DNA from: Anthopleura xanthogrammica | Taxonomy: Eukaryota > Cnidaria > Anthozoa > Actiniaria > Actiniidae | Length of the DNA: 64,000 nucleotides | Assembly: GCA_964019055.1 (NCBI GenBank) | Contig: OZ025211.1 | Coordinates: 3,270,835 to 3,334,834 of the forward strand | Direction of reading: 5' to 3' | Part shown: positions 49,601 through 61,600 of the stretch, piece by piece | How the letters are laid out: each line of letters starts with the position of its first letter | Numbering within the stretch: the stretch's first letter is position 1 | Program-made: the position numbers and the translations under genes | Notes under the pieces: model-generated | What the model saw: only the letters and a program-made list of their open reading frames with translations | The model's database searches: none | Told to the model about the DNA's origin: nothing

Positions 49601-52600
49601 CGACAAATAGGGAAGGGAAAAGAAAAATTATAGTATCCAAGAAGGAAATGTACAAATGAAGCAAGATGACTCACCATTTTGTGCTTAGTACGATGAAACA
49701 CAATGGATGAGTAAGACACCTGTCCCGTCGATGCTCCGCCATTTTCTTGAATGAAGAAACAACCAAAAAAATAACAATATATATATTAATAGCTTAGATA
49801 GTGCGCGCAATCTGATTGGTCGAGAACTGTGCTGTATTAGAGAATGGAGCACGGTTGCTGATGCCAAGTGTAAGAAAACTGCTGCTTTTTTTGTTAAATA
49901 TATTATTTCGATTAGTGAAAGCATTTACCTTTAAGATCTTTAGAGATCCTGCTTTTTCCTTTGTATTTTCCTTGCACAGTATCAAACTCAGATCATATTT
50001 AATCTGAAACATTCACCAAAAAGAAAGAAAAGAAACAATAAGATATTGTCATATATATTTGTAATAATGGAAAATGACAATCAGGATTATGATTTAAATA
50101 TTATGATCATTGACATTTGAGAAATTCCGAGAAATTAATATCTTTAAACGGTTCGGACAATTCCAGTTGGTTCGTACCAACCGGAATGGCTGGACAAGCT
50201 CGAAAGGTGTTCCACTTTTTTCGGTTGGAAGTTCCGAAAAAGTGACAGTTCCATTTGTATTCCAACCGGTATTACCAGTTTTTCTGTACAAATGGAAAAC
50301 ACCCATAGAGTTTGGAACGACGTTTCGGTGCCCGCTTCACACTATTGTCAATTTCAAAGTAAGTAAAGATAAAATATATACAAGAATGTAAGATCTGTGT
50401 CAAGTGGGCACCGAAAGGTCGTTCCAAACTTAATGACTTTATATTTTGCTATAAAATGTACTACCATGAAATTTCTATTGAGAATGAAATTTCGACATTA
50501 AATTGCTTGATTTTACTTGTCGTCATTTCCTGTTTCCTTCCAATAGAATTCGTTTTAGCTGACATCACATGTCGGTCACTGTTTGATTAACCAACATTTG
50601 AAGCAGATAATGTGATTCAATTAAAAGGCTTTTATCAGCTGATTGAAATTTAATCAGAAATTATGAACGACTTTCAGATGATCCAAAGATCATGATATTA
50701 CCTTGTAATCCTTACTAAAGCGATCTCCTTCTGTCTGCATACAGTGATCCAATAAACGCTTGAAAAAATAGAGAAAAAAACCTACAATAAGTGCATACAC
50801 ACATACAGTCGTTCCGTATCCATGCACTGATATTGTGGCTTTAGAGCAGATAGCGCGGTTTTCGTATGAATGAGAAACGTACGATACGGTAAATTCGTAG
50901 TCGTACTGTAACCGTACGGTATCTTACCCTAGCCGTAACTACGCGTTGTGATTGGATGAATTACTGGAAGACAATGGGAAGTCATTTCAATGTTACGGCA
51001 TGTCGTACCGTGTACGTGCTGTAATTCAGTACCGTATGTTTCCCACTCATACGAAAACCATTCTTATGGGAAGCCATTTCAATGTTACGGCATGTCGTAC
51101 CGTGTAAGTGCTGTAAGTCAGTACCGTATGTTTCCCACTCATACGAAAACCGTTCTATCGTATGACAGTGGAGCGGCACGGCACGGTGCGGTACTGACGA
51201 CATCCTTTTTGTATGTGTGTGTTTGTTTTTTCTTTCTTTCTTTCTTTTTTGCATTCATACGACATTTTCTCTGTTGTGAATCCTTCAAATATGCCCTATT
51301 TTTGCGCTATTGTTCGTTACGCGTAATTGAATGGCTCAAGAAAAGGGGCTACATGAGTCAGGGTAACCTACGCAGAACTGTTAATAGTTGCTACCCTTAC
51401 CTCTGCTACGTGTGGCATTTTCTCGATCAATTTTATCATCTGTTTAGAAACACCACTGTTACAAGACATCAGTACCTCTCGCCATCTGCAAAAGGAATTA
51501 AAAAAATACTCGGAATTACAAGCTTACGATCTTAAATCCCAATCCCCTAACTTTGCTCTGTATTTTCCGACCGCGAAGGGCTGTGTCTAGCGCATGCGTA
51601 CCTTGGATCTTCCACTATAGTTTCCACAACCGGAGTACTATTCCTCTCCACTGCTATGTCCAGGATATTCAAGTTCGATGAATTGAGAAGAATTTCTTGG
51701 TTTTCGTCTGCCAAGAGTACTGTGACGAGGTGAGAGTGTTCATAGACGACTGCCAAGTGAAGAGCTGTGTTCTAAGAAAATGTACCAAATATGGTGTTAA
51801 ACAAAGCATGCACAGGCATATCAGTGAATCATATTTGTGGGCTCGTTGCTCTGCATACGGTTGAATTCATCTAAACAATTCTCAATATGGCTCAATAAAA
51901 ATATATATATTGAACTTTTATTCAGAAAAATATATACAATTTTCTAGGAATAGGCTTAGCAAGACTCAGTTCAAGATTTGGGGAACATGTGCTAAATTAT
52001 ATGACATGTTTCCTACCCGGTCATCATCCATATAGTTAACACAGTGAGGTCTTTTCTTGATAATCATCTCCACTGATTTCTTGGAGCCTTTTCTTGCTGC
52101 TTCATGAAGAGCTGTTCTGTTATTCTGATCCCTGACGCAAACGTAATGGAAAAAATGAGAAGAAAATAAGGAAAAATGTGGGAGTTTGATTATTTGACTT
52201 ATGTGGTATTCAAGACCACAAGGACTGTAGGCTTTTTCACTTGGACAAAAATTTCAGTTGCGCATGCTTAATGTCGACATAATAATTCCAAAGTCTCGAA
52301 CACTGTTAAGTTATTTCTTTCCTTCTCCGAAGGCAATCTAAACATAGCTAACCTCATTTTCATGCTAGAAACCAAAGGATTCCCAATTGTCCAATTTAAA
52401 AACGAGTGGTGAACTGGAGAGAGTGCCGTCTGGGATCATTACACGGGACGCTTTCGCTTCCCTTCATACGATGTTCAGTATGATATCGACAATCATGCCT
52501 AAATGTCAGAATTCTTTGAACCCTTATCAATACCTTCTTCTTTCGCCATATTCATACAAATCGAGCAGAAAAGCGCCCCGTGTAACGATCACAGACTTCT

Positions 52601-55600
52601 TTGCGCGACTGATGACACTCTACCCAGTCCACCACTCGTTTCAAAATTGGGCAACTCGAGGAAAGGATCATAGATAGTCTAAACATATGGTCTTTATTTA
52701 TGCAACCAACCTTTCTATCGTAGCACCGTATTGTAGAAGAACTGCAACTGCTCTGTGATGTCCTCCACTAGCAGCATAGTGTAATGCTGTCCTGCCTCGA
52801 TTGTCTTGGAGATTGATAATCTTACCGCTTTGTTTTTCAAGTAAAACACTAACGACTGCGTCCCAGCCATGTCTGCGAACAAACGAGAAATACTTTTTGT
52901 ACTATTAAAATAAATTACCGCGCGCGTGACGCAACACATGTCACGCATTTGACAAGTCGCCTCTCGCCAACGCGAACAGAGTTCGATGCCCGAACTCGGT
53001 GTCGTATGTGATTAAATTTGCGTGTAGTTTCTCTCGTACTTCGAGGGTTTTTCTTCCGGGTTCTCCAGATTTTTTCTCCCTCTGCAAAAATCAACTTCTT
53101 AATTCCAATTGAAATGCAGTGGAAGAAGAGCAACTCTGTGGAATCCACTGTTGATTCGCATTTATTTTCCTTTATTTTCATTTCATATCGTCATTAGATA
53201 ACTTGGTAGAAAAATATAGCGATGGCACACCGCATTCTAGTTCATATAGTACGGCGTCTTCTGATTTACCTTGCAGCTACGTGTAAGGGCGTGCCCAAGG
53301 AGTCTGACGTCACACTAGCAGTTGCTTTGTTGTGGGTTAGAAAGAGTTGCATGCTCTGAAAGGGAGGAAACTCATAATCAACTCGCAATAAATATTAAAA
53401 AGGTTTGCAAATAGTAAGAGCGGAAAAACTGAAAGTGGTGAAGCGGTAGTACACTCGTCATGTTTTCCGGTTCGATTTCTGGACTAAGCATCAATTCACT
53501 ATTCTTTCTTCCGTTTTTTCCGGGTTCTCCGGTTTTCCTTTCTACACAAAATCAACTTCTAAATTCCAATTCGTTCATTGAACGAGGGCAACCGGTTTTG
53601 GAACAAGGACAGGTTTCCTTTTTTTCTCAGTTACATCCCTAATAAATTTATTTCATTTTTATCATTAAAAGGAGAAGCGAGTAGAGGTCTCTCTGCCTTG
53701 ATTCTCCGGGTTCTTTGTTTTTCCTCCCTTCGCAAAAGCCATCGAGTTAAATTCCAATTCGATCTGTGAGTGAGACGTACACTGGCCTTGATCAACCAAG
53801 AGGTTATGAAATGAAAATGAAGCAAGTTATACCTTGATGTCCCCATGTTTAGCAGCATAGTGAGGAGGAGCATATCCTGTAGCATCTTTTTCTATCAGCA
53901 GTGGAATCATCTGTTGGCTCTAAGAACAATTTGGAAAAAGTCAAGTGCTTGATTGTACGCAGGCATAGATCATTCAAATCAAATAGTTTTTCATCTGCGC
54001 TAAAGTTATATTAATTCAACCGTGTTTTCGGCCTATTAGCGGGCATATTCAGGGTTGTGAAAGCGCACGTATGATTAGTTTGGAAAAAATTAGAATGCGC
54101 AGCACCGCATTTTTTCATTAAAGAAGATCTCGTATTACTTTGAGAAATCAAGGCGCACGACACGCTCACGGGAACCGAAGATAAACCAATCACAACACAG
54201 AGATACTGCCCATCCAATCGTGTATTGAGACTTTGTATGATCGGAGCGCGGCACGGCCACGGTTTGAAGAACCGTCCGTCTGTTCACGGTCAAACAAATC
54301 TCTCTCTCTCTCTCTAGACCCGTTTTTCTTCTTCAAACGGAGTCGCAGGCACAAGGTAAAATCTTGGTATATGCACTTACCATTAACAAAACTTCCATAG
54401 TATTTGCATGCCGTACAGCATTAAACAATGCAGTTCTTCCGTCAATGTTCTTGATCGTTGGATCCGCACCTTTTTCGATCAAAAGTTGGACGGAATCGGT
54501 TGCTCCAAAACTAGCGGCCAACATCAGAGGGGTAACGTTATTGTCGTCTTTAGCATTAACATTAGTACCCTGTAAGAGATCAAGGCATTCTTTAATGGCA
54601 TCAAGTTATTGCCATTTGCTCAACGCATTGCATCGGAACGTGTCACTCAAATTCACTCCAATATTAGTTCCTCGTAAAAGTAGCACTCAGATAAAGGCTC
54701 AATTACACGGAGCAATTGGTACGCCTTTGGGCGCCTCACCTCATCCCAGGCTACCGCTCATTTCAATGTTTTCCACACGCGCATTTTGCTATGATGACTT
54801 ACATGCTCAATAAGCAGCTCAAGAATGGCCGAGCTGTTATTCTTGGCAGCATTATGCAGCGGTGTAGCGCCATGAGCATCAATCAGTAGTATCTTAGCAA
54901 CACCAGGGTCTTGTTGAAGCAGTCGTTTGACAATTTCTACGGAACCTTGTTCACACGCCAAGTGGAAAGCTGTTGAACGATCCTGACTCTGAAATCAGAA
55001 GATTTTTCCTTCCCATAAGAGTTGTGTCCATTAAAAACGTACAAGATAACTTTGATTTTATGTAGTGAGTTAAGTACCTTTGGTTGTCTTATTCTTGCTC
55101 CATACTTCAAGCAAAGATCAACGACCTTGGGATCAAAATATGTGAAAAATCGCTACCATGGTAATGCTATCATTTACGCAACCACTCTAACACTGAGCAC
55201 GTGTACAATGACTGCGCAAAGTGCATCATGATATGTATTCTTTATTTCAAAGCCAGTTTTTCACACGGCGCAAACAAAAGACCTCGCTTATTAGGCTAAT
55301 GCGTCAAATAGACCTTTTTAGCTTGGGCGTAATGTTTATTCATTTCAGATCACGTGTCAATATTCTTTGGAGCAAGATTCTTTGTTTGAGTTGTATCCAT
55401 ATTCATGTGTCTTCTCGTGCACAATCGTTAAACAAAGAAATGATACTCAAGGGAATTATACGTGGTCTGAAAAGGGAAAACATTGCGCCCAAGGTAAAAC
55501 GGTCTAAATAAGTGAAACCGGGTTGATGGGGCGGAGAAGCTCGCGTCTCTCCACTGCATGTGATCCGAGATCAATTCCTGAACTCAGTGTCAGTATGTGA

Positions 55601-58600
55601 GTAGTGTTGCTTGTTGGTGCGGCTGTCCTGTCAGTTCGAGAGGTTTTTTGTTTTGCTTCACAGTTTTCTAGATTTCTTCTCCACAAAAATAAACTTGTAA
55701 CGGTTCCAATTAGGCTCAGTGGAAGAAGAGCCACTCTGCTAAATTCACTGCATGCTAAGTCTATTTATCAAGTTTTATAAAATAACTATTACAAATCTCG
55801 CGTTCCGATTGGTTGGGAGCGCGTGCTTTATGAGAACACAGCACGCGCGCTCATTTTCTATTTCTTTATTAGAGCAGTTTTCTTATGACTATAAAAAAGT
55901 TACGCGTCTTGCAGTAAACGTGTCGGTACCGTGCCTTGTATCAAAACATTCAACATTCCGTGCCGTGTCCGCGCCGCGTCGTTACCGTGCCGTGCGCCAT
56001 GACTTTTCACACTCACACGAAATCTGCTCTATCTTTGTACATTACCTTCACAAAGCCGCTGTCTACAGCTAAATGCAACAGAGTGCTCCCTTCTTTATCA
56101 GCGTTGTACAAGTAGTTATCCAATCCAAGTTCGTTATTTTTGACTATAAAAACAATTAAGTAAGTAAGAATTTGAAATTAATAGTCCTTTTTTTCATTCG
56201 CTGCGACTGGGAATGGGACTAATAAAGAGGGAAGAAAAAGGATGCATTTTTCTCAGTTCCCTCTTCCCCAGTCCCTCAGTTCCCTTCCCCAATTCGCCGC
56301 TACGCAGGCTAGCTAACAAACTTTTAATGCTATCTATGAATCGATAAGTTATAAATGAGGCTAAACCTGTATGAATGAATCTGTGGTCATCAAGAACAGC
56401 GGTGTGCATTGAAAGAGAAAGAAAACGTTTGCTTAGAAAATTTAGCACTATAATGTTACTTGACGTACTGAATTCAAGCAGATAGTTAACCGCTTTCGTA
56501 GCCCCACTCTCCATTGCTTTGCCAAGAGCTGTTCTTCCAAACTCTTCTCTCAACTCCATCCTTGCCATGTGTTCCAACTGAAAAACAAGCCAACTTGGTG
56601 AGTGGGTACCCTATGGATAGTTTTTGGAAGAGGAGAACCTGGGGAGAGTCGTCTATACTTCAAACCCTTCAAGGAATTGAAAGCGTCGCTCGCAAAGGAT
56701 GATTAGAATGAGAGAACTATGTCCGTGCGTCCTTGGCGATCAACTAAACCATAAATAACTATGAACAAACAGTGTGTCCATACTTCAAGCGTTGGCCATA
56801 TGAATCAGTAATTAAATGAGGTAGAAAGCTATTCTGATGTTATAAAATGTTTTGTTCGATTTGTTTTTTCTTAACCACTGTTTTTCACTGCTACGCGCTG
56901 ATCGAGACAATAGTCTCAAGGAAATCAGGTCAATTATTAGTTAGATATTATTACTGTTTTCATTGCTGCGCGCTGATCGAGACTGAACAATCGTGACATG
57001 GGAATCGGGCAATACACTGCCGTAAATCAGAGTATGTAAAGGTACAAAACAATTTGTTTGATTTACGGCAGTTTATTGCCAGATTTCCCTGTCACGATTG
57101 TTCACTGAGTCTCGATCAGCGCGTAGCAATGCAAACAGTAATAATATCTAACTAATGATTAACCATTCTATGCATGATCCATGTACATACAAGTAGCTTG
57201 CAAAGCTTTGAATTGTTTAGACTTGCTGCGAGATGAAGTGGTGTTGACATCGAGCTTCCTTCGGCATTCACATCACATTCAGAATGTTCCAATAATAGCT
57301 GTGGATCCAATAATAAAACATGTTCAGCATATACTAAAATAATTATTTCAATCCTATTGTCTGACTACCAGAGGTTTTCTTTGTTTTCAGGGGCTTGGGG
57401 GAAATTATATTTTTGGAACTTAGGTTGAGCTTTTTCCTTGCCTGAATCTTCGAATTAAGCGCGCAAAATTACTGCAAAGATTTGCGCACTTTAAATTTAT
57501 TTCTAAAAGAAACTAAGAATGCGCATTGCGTCTTACACACTGTAACTTTTCCCTCAGAAACAGCACGCGAGATCACAAAACATCTTTTTCGAATATCATA
57601 CAAATAAATAGCGTGCCATTTAAAAGAGATAATAGTTTTTTGACGAACAAGGCTCTGAAGCTATACGCTCCTTAAGATTTACTGCGATCATCAATGGAAG
57701 ACTTGTGTCTAAAAACACTTTGCGCATATTTGGATAGCAGCGTTTCACAAAAGTTAATTGTGGTGGTTTACTCGAAAATTTATACTACTTAATCCATCAC
57801 TACACACTTAATTTATTTATTGTTTGTATTTTTCTTATATTTATGATATTATAAAAAAACTAGTACCTTTGTAAATACGAAATAATTTATCTGTATTGTT
57901 ATATTTGTGTAATAAAAGAACTTGAACTTGAACTAATTATCTGCTAAATGACATCCCGTTTGGTGAGAGTTAAGGATCTTCAAAACTGAAACAAGACTAT
58001 TGTTGTTACGATTTTGCAAAGGTATTCTCTTAGTACTGAATAATTCATATTTATACTTTTTCCTTTTAACTTTTCACTGATAAAAGACAGGAACAGACTG
58101 ATAGGGCGCTGCGTCTTTTTTCGTCTTTTTGCGCGTCATTTCTTAAACCGCCTCGTTTGAATTTCCCGCCTTTTCAGCTTGGTTTCGCCTAACACAATAC
58201 TCGGGCTAATTTGTCCCCTCATCACAAGATCCCGCCATCCGTTATCCTTTTGTTTGTCCATCAAACAAGCACGCCGCTTTTCAAATAGTCTCGCGCGGCC
58301 AGTGTCACGCGCATTTGCCGCCAAAAGCGGCTAGTTTGATATTCAAATCAGCACCTCAGTTTACACTTCCATTGCTTCAAGAAAGACCTGCTCGTCGTTG
58401 CACTCACAAACATGTCGAGAAATAACCTTGGAATAAATTCGTACAGCGCCATCATGAGTTTACAAGACTTCTGCGCAAAAGCAGAGATCAAGAAGCCTTC
58501 ATCTTTCCTCGTTCAGGATCTTTTACCTGTCCCGTACAGTCAAGTATCACCTTCGAGTTCTTCAACAAGTTCGTCTTCTACGTACGAGCCTTCACCAAGT

Positions 58601-61600
58601 AAATCCACAAGTCCTCAGATGTACGAGAGTGATTCTTCACAAGACCCAGGTAACTCGAAATTATTTCTCTTTTACTTGGCCAATGCTCTTGAAATGTCCG
58701 AAGCTTCAGTATCGTAGTCTTTCAAGTAGAAGTATTTCCTCTACGTCGTTCACAATTCATTTATAATTTTGATATGCTATCTTTATATCGACGCATTCCA
58801 TGCTAGTTTAATATATATAAGTAAAATGTTTTTTTACAAACAGTTTTGAAATTATTTCAAGATTGACTAGGTTGAATTTTCTGGACATTGTTTTTTAAGA
58901 ATATTAGCGTATTAGTGTAGTCTCCCAGTATTCCTGGGAGTTCAATCTCACTCGTCTCTCTCCACGTTCGGTAGCTTCGAAATACTTTATATACGAGGAA
59001 ATTGTTTTGCATTGTTTATCTTTTCTATTCATGCTATAATCTCGTAAACCTTTACTCAATCAAGATGAGATCATTCGCAAACTGAGTCAATTTAATTCGT
59101 TCGGTAATTCTTAACATCATTTGCAGACAGATAATTCTGTCATGATAGATCTGCTGATTACGTTAATTTCAGTCTACGTATTGAATAATTGTTCTTTATT
59201 TGTTAACTAATAGTTATGTAGATTCCAATTTGAGAATTTAGGCAAAAACACAAATTGCAACTAAATCACATATGGTTTATACGATATGTTTTTCTGTTTG
59301 ATTAGATTTGAGAAATCATATGATTGCTTTTGCGCAAACAAAACTGAGATCTAAATGTGAAGTTAGATGAGACCGTATTCGAGTTTATTCGAGGAAAAGA
59401 AAGAATCTCATAGCATTTTATTATAACAGTTTGTTTATATTTTAGTAATTGAAAACATTTGCTTTTGTTTGTGTTTATTTTTGGTGTCCCATGTGCTTTT
59501 GTTTATTCACGAACATTAACTTGTTCAAGGTGGTTACACAGCTCCAGTTGCAATTTGCCTTGCAATGTTGTTGCGCATTCTGAAAAAAACAGTTATAAAT
59601 CTCGAGTTCGTTTATAGCGATTATTGTGATTTGTAGTTCAAAAAAACTAAAAAATTGCTTGCTGTGCTGTGCGCATTTATAAAGCACTTGAGGATTTGCT
59701 TCTCCTAACACTTCCCTCTCGTGTGCTGCCAATCTCTGCGTGCTTTATAACGGTACACAGCAGTCCCTCTCAGTCGTCTTCTATATTTCTTCATTGCGTT
59801 GTGGTTAACGTTACACCAGGCAATGTTGCTTACAACTTGTCTCTCAGTTGTTTGCAGCGTTGCCGCAATCGTAATTATATTGTGAAAAGTAGAAACGAGT
59901 TCTACTTTTTGCAGCGAGTTCTGTAACAATTTTGATACATTAGCCTTTAAACACCGTAAACACTGCCTTTAAAAACCTACAGATTCTAAAAATTAATGAT
60001 ACTATTTCCCTCCCCAAGGTTCGCCCGATTCTCGTCACCAGTCTCCGCCTGCACTGCCAAAGAAGAACCGCACGTCATTCACGTGTGATCAAGTCCGAGA
60101 ACTCGAGAGGGTGTTTGAAAAACACCAATATCTCGGCACCAGCGAACGACAACAATTAGCCCTGGTTCTTCGAATGACAGATCAGCAAGTCAAGACTTGG
60201 TTCCAAAACCGACGCATGAAGCGCAAGAGAAAGCGCGCAGAAGAGACTCAATATTATACTAAACTGGCGTTTGCTAATCGAATGGCCAGCGGTGGACCTT
60301 CGAAACCATATTTATCTGGTTACCAGCCCCCGATCTACCCTGGGTACACAGCATACCCAACCGTAATGTCTCCGATTTATCAGACTTTATCTCCAGAACA
60401 TCCAAACCTTCTTTGCTCAGCCAACACTCCGCTGTATCCTGGGATCGAATTGAGTCATCCGCCCAGTCCTCCTGAATACCCAGGGCTATCACCAGGACTT
60501 CGATTAGCGCAAGCATCGTTATGTCGAGAATGCACTGGACCTGATTGTGATCGAGCTTGCGCACCTCATTTCAGTTACCCTCCAAACATGCCAATGTACA
60601 CTTCTGCAGATTATCAACGCTAGCTCCACTAACCATTAAGATTTTATTAAATCTCCTTTGGTGCCTTAATTATATCATAGGGCCATGACATATTTAAGCA
60701 TACTACGAGACCCAATGCGAATAGTTATCAAGCTTAGGCTTATGCGCATGCGTGCAAGTGAATTATGATAAGAATCACGCAATAGATTCTTGAACATAAC
60801 TTTTCTGCATCAAAATTTCTATTCGTAGAATATTTTTCGTAATAACTATATCCATAGCCATTAGTTTTCAAGCTTTGATTCGGCGAGCGCAAGAGAATTG
60901 ATATAATGAATCACAAAATAGATTCTCGAATATTACTTTTCCGCATCCAACTTCTATGCGTAGAATATTTTTTTGTAATACGTAACACCAACCTATAGCA
61001 TTCTGAACACTGATTCAGAAACGTTGAGTCCAGCTTTGTTTTATCGATAGACATGTCAACTTCATTCCAATCGTCTTTGGGTTATAAACAACCACAGTTA
61101 TATACCTATATATTTAGAAATAGTATACCAAATTGAGATTTTGGACGTTGGTTCTACACGTCAGATTATGCTTCTTTGGCTAAAATTACCTTTTGGAGTC
61201 ATAGTTGTGTACATAGTTTTTTTTTACTTTAAGCTGTAAATTGTGTCTTTAATTGACACAAACACTAGTACTGGCGCAGTTCAGATGCTTATTTGATAGT
61301 ACTTTTTTCGTAATCCTTTTCGAGTTATTTTTATTATTATTTTGAAATCGCATAACATGTAAATAAAACTACCGACTTGATTTCAACAAAGTCATCAAAA
61401 TAATGTAAAGTGTACATATCAGATAAATGAAAATGTAAAATCTTGCAGGTTAATGAATCGACTCGTCTAGTATCGTGAATTGAGTCGAATGCAAACGTTT
61501 TTTTTTACATTAAATTTTCAGCAATTTAATGCGTCGTCTTCAAGTGTATTTTCTCTTAGTATCCTCATGTATCGTAGAAGTGCCACGCAACCTTATTTGC

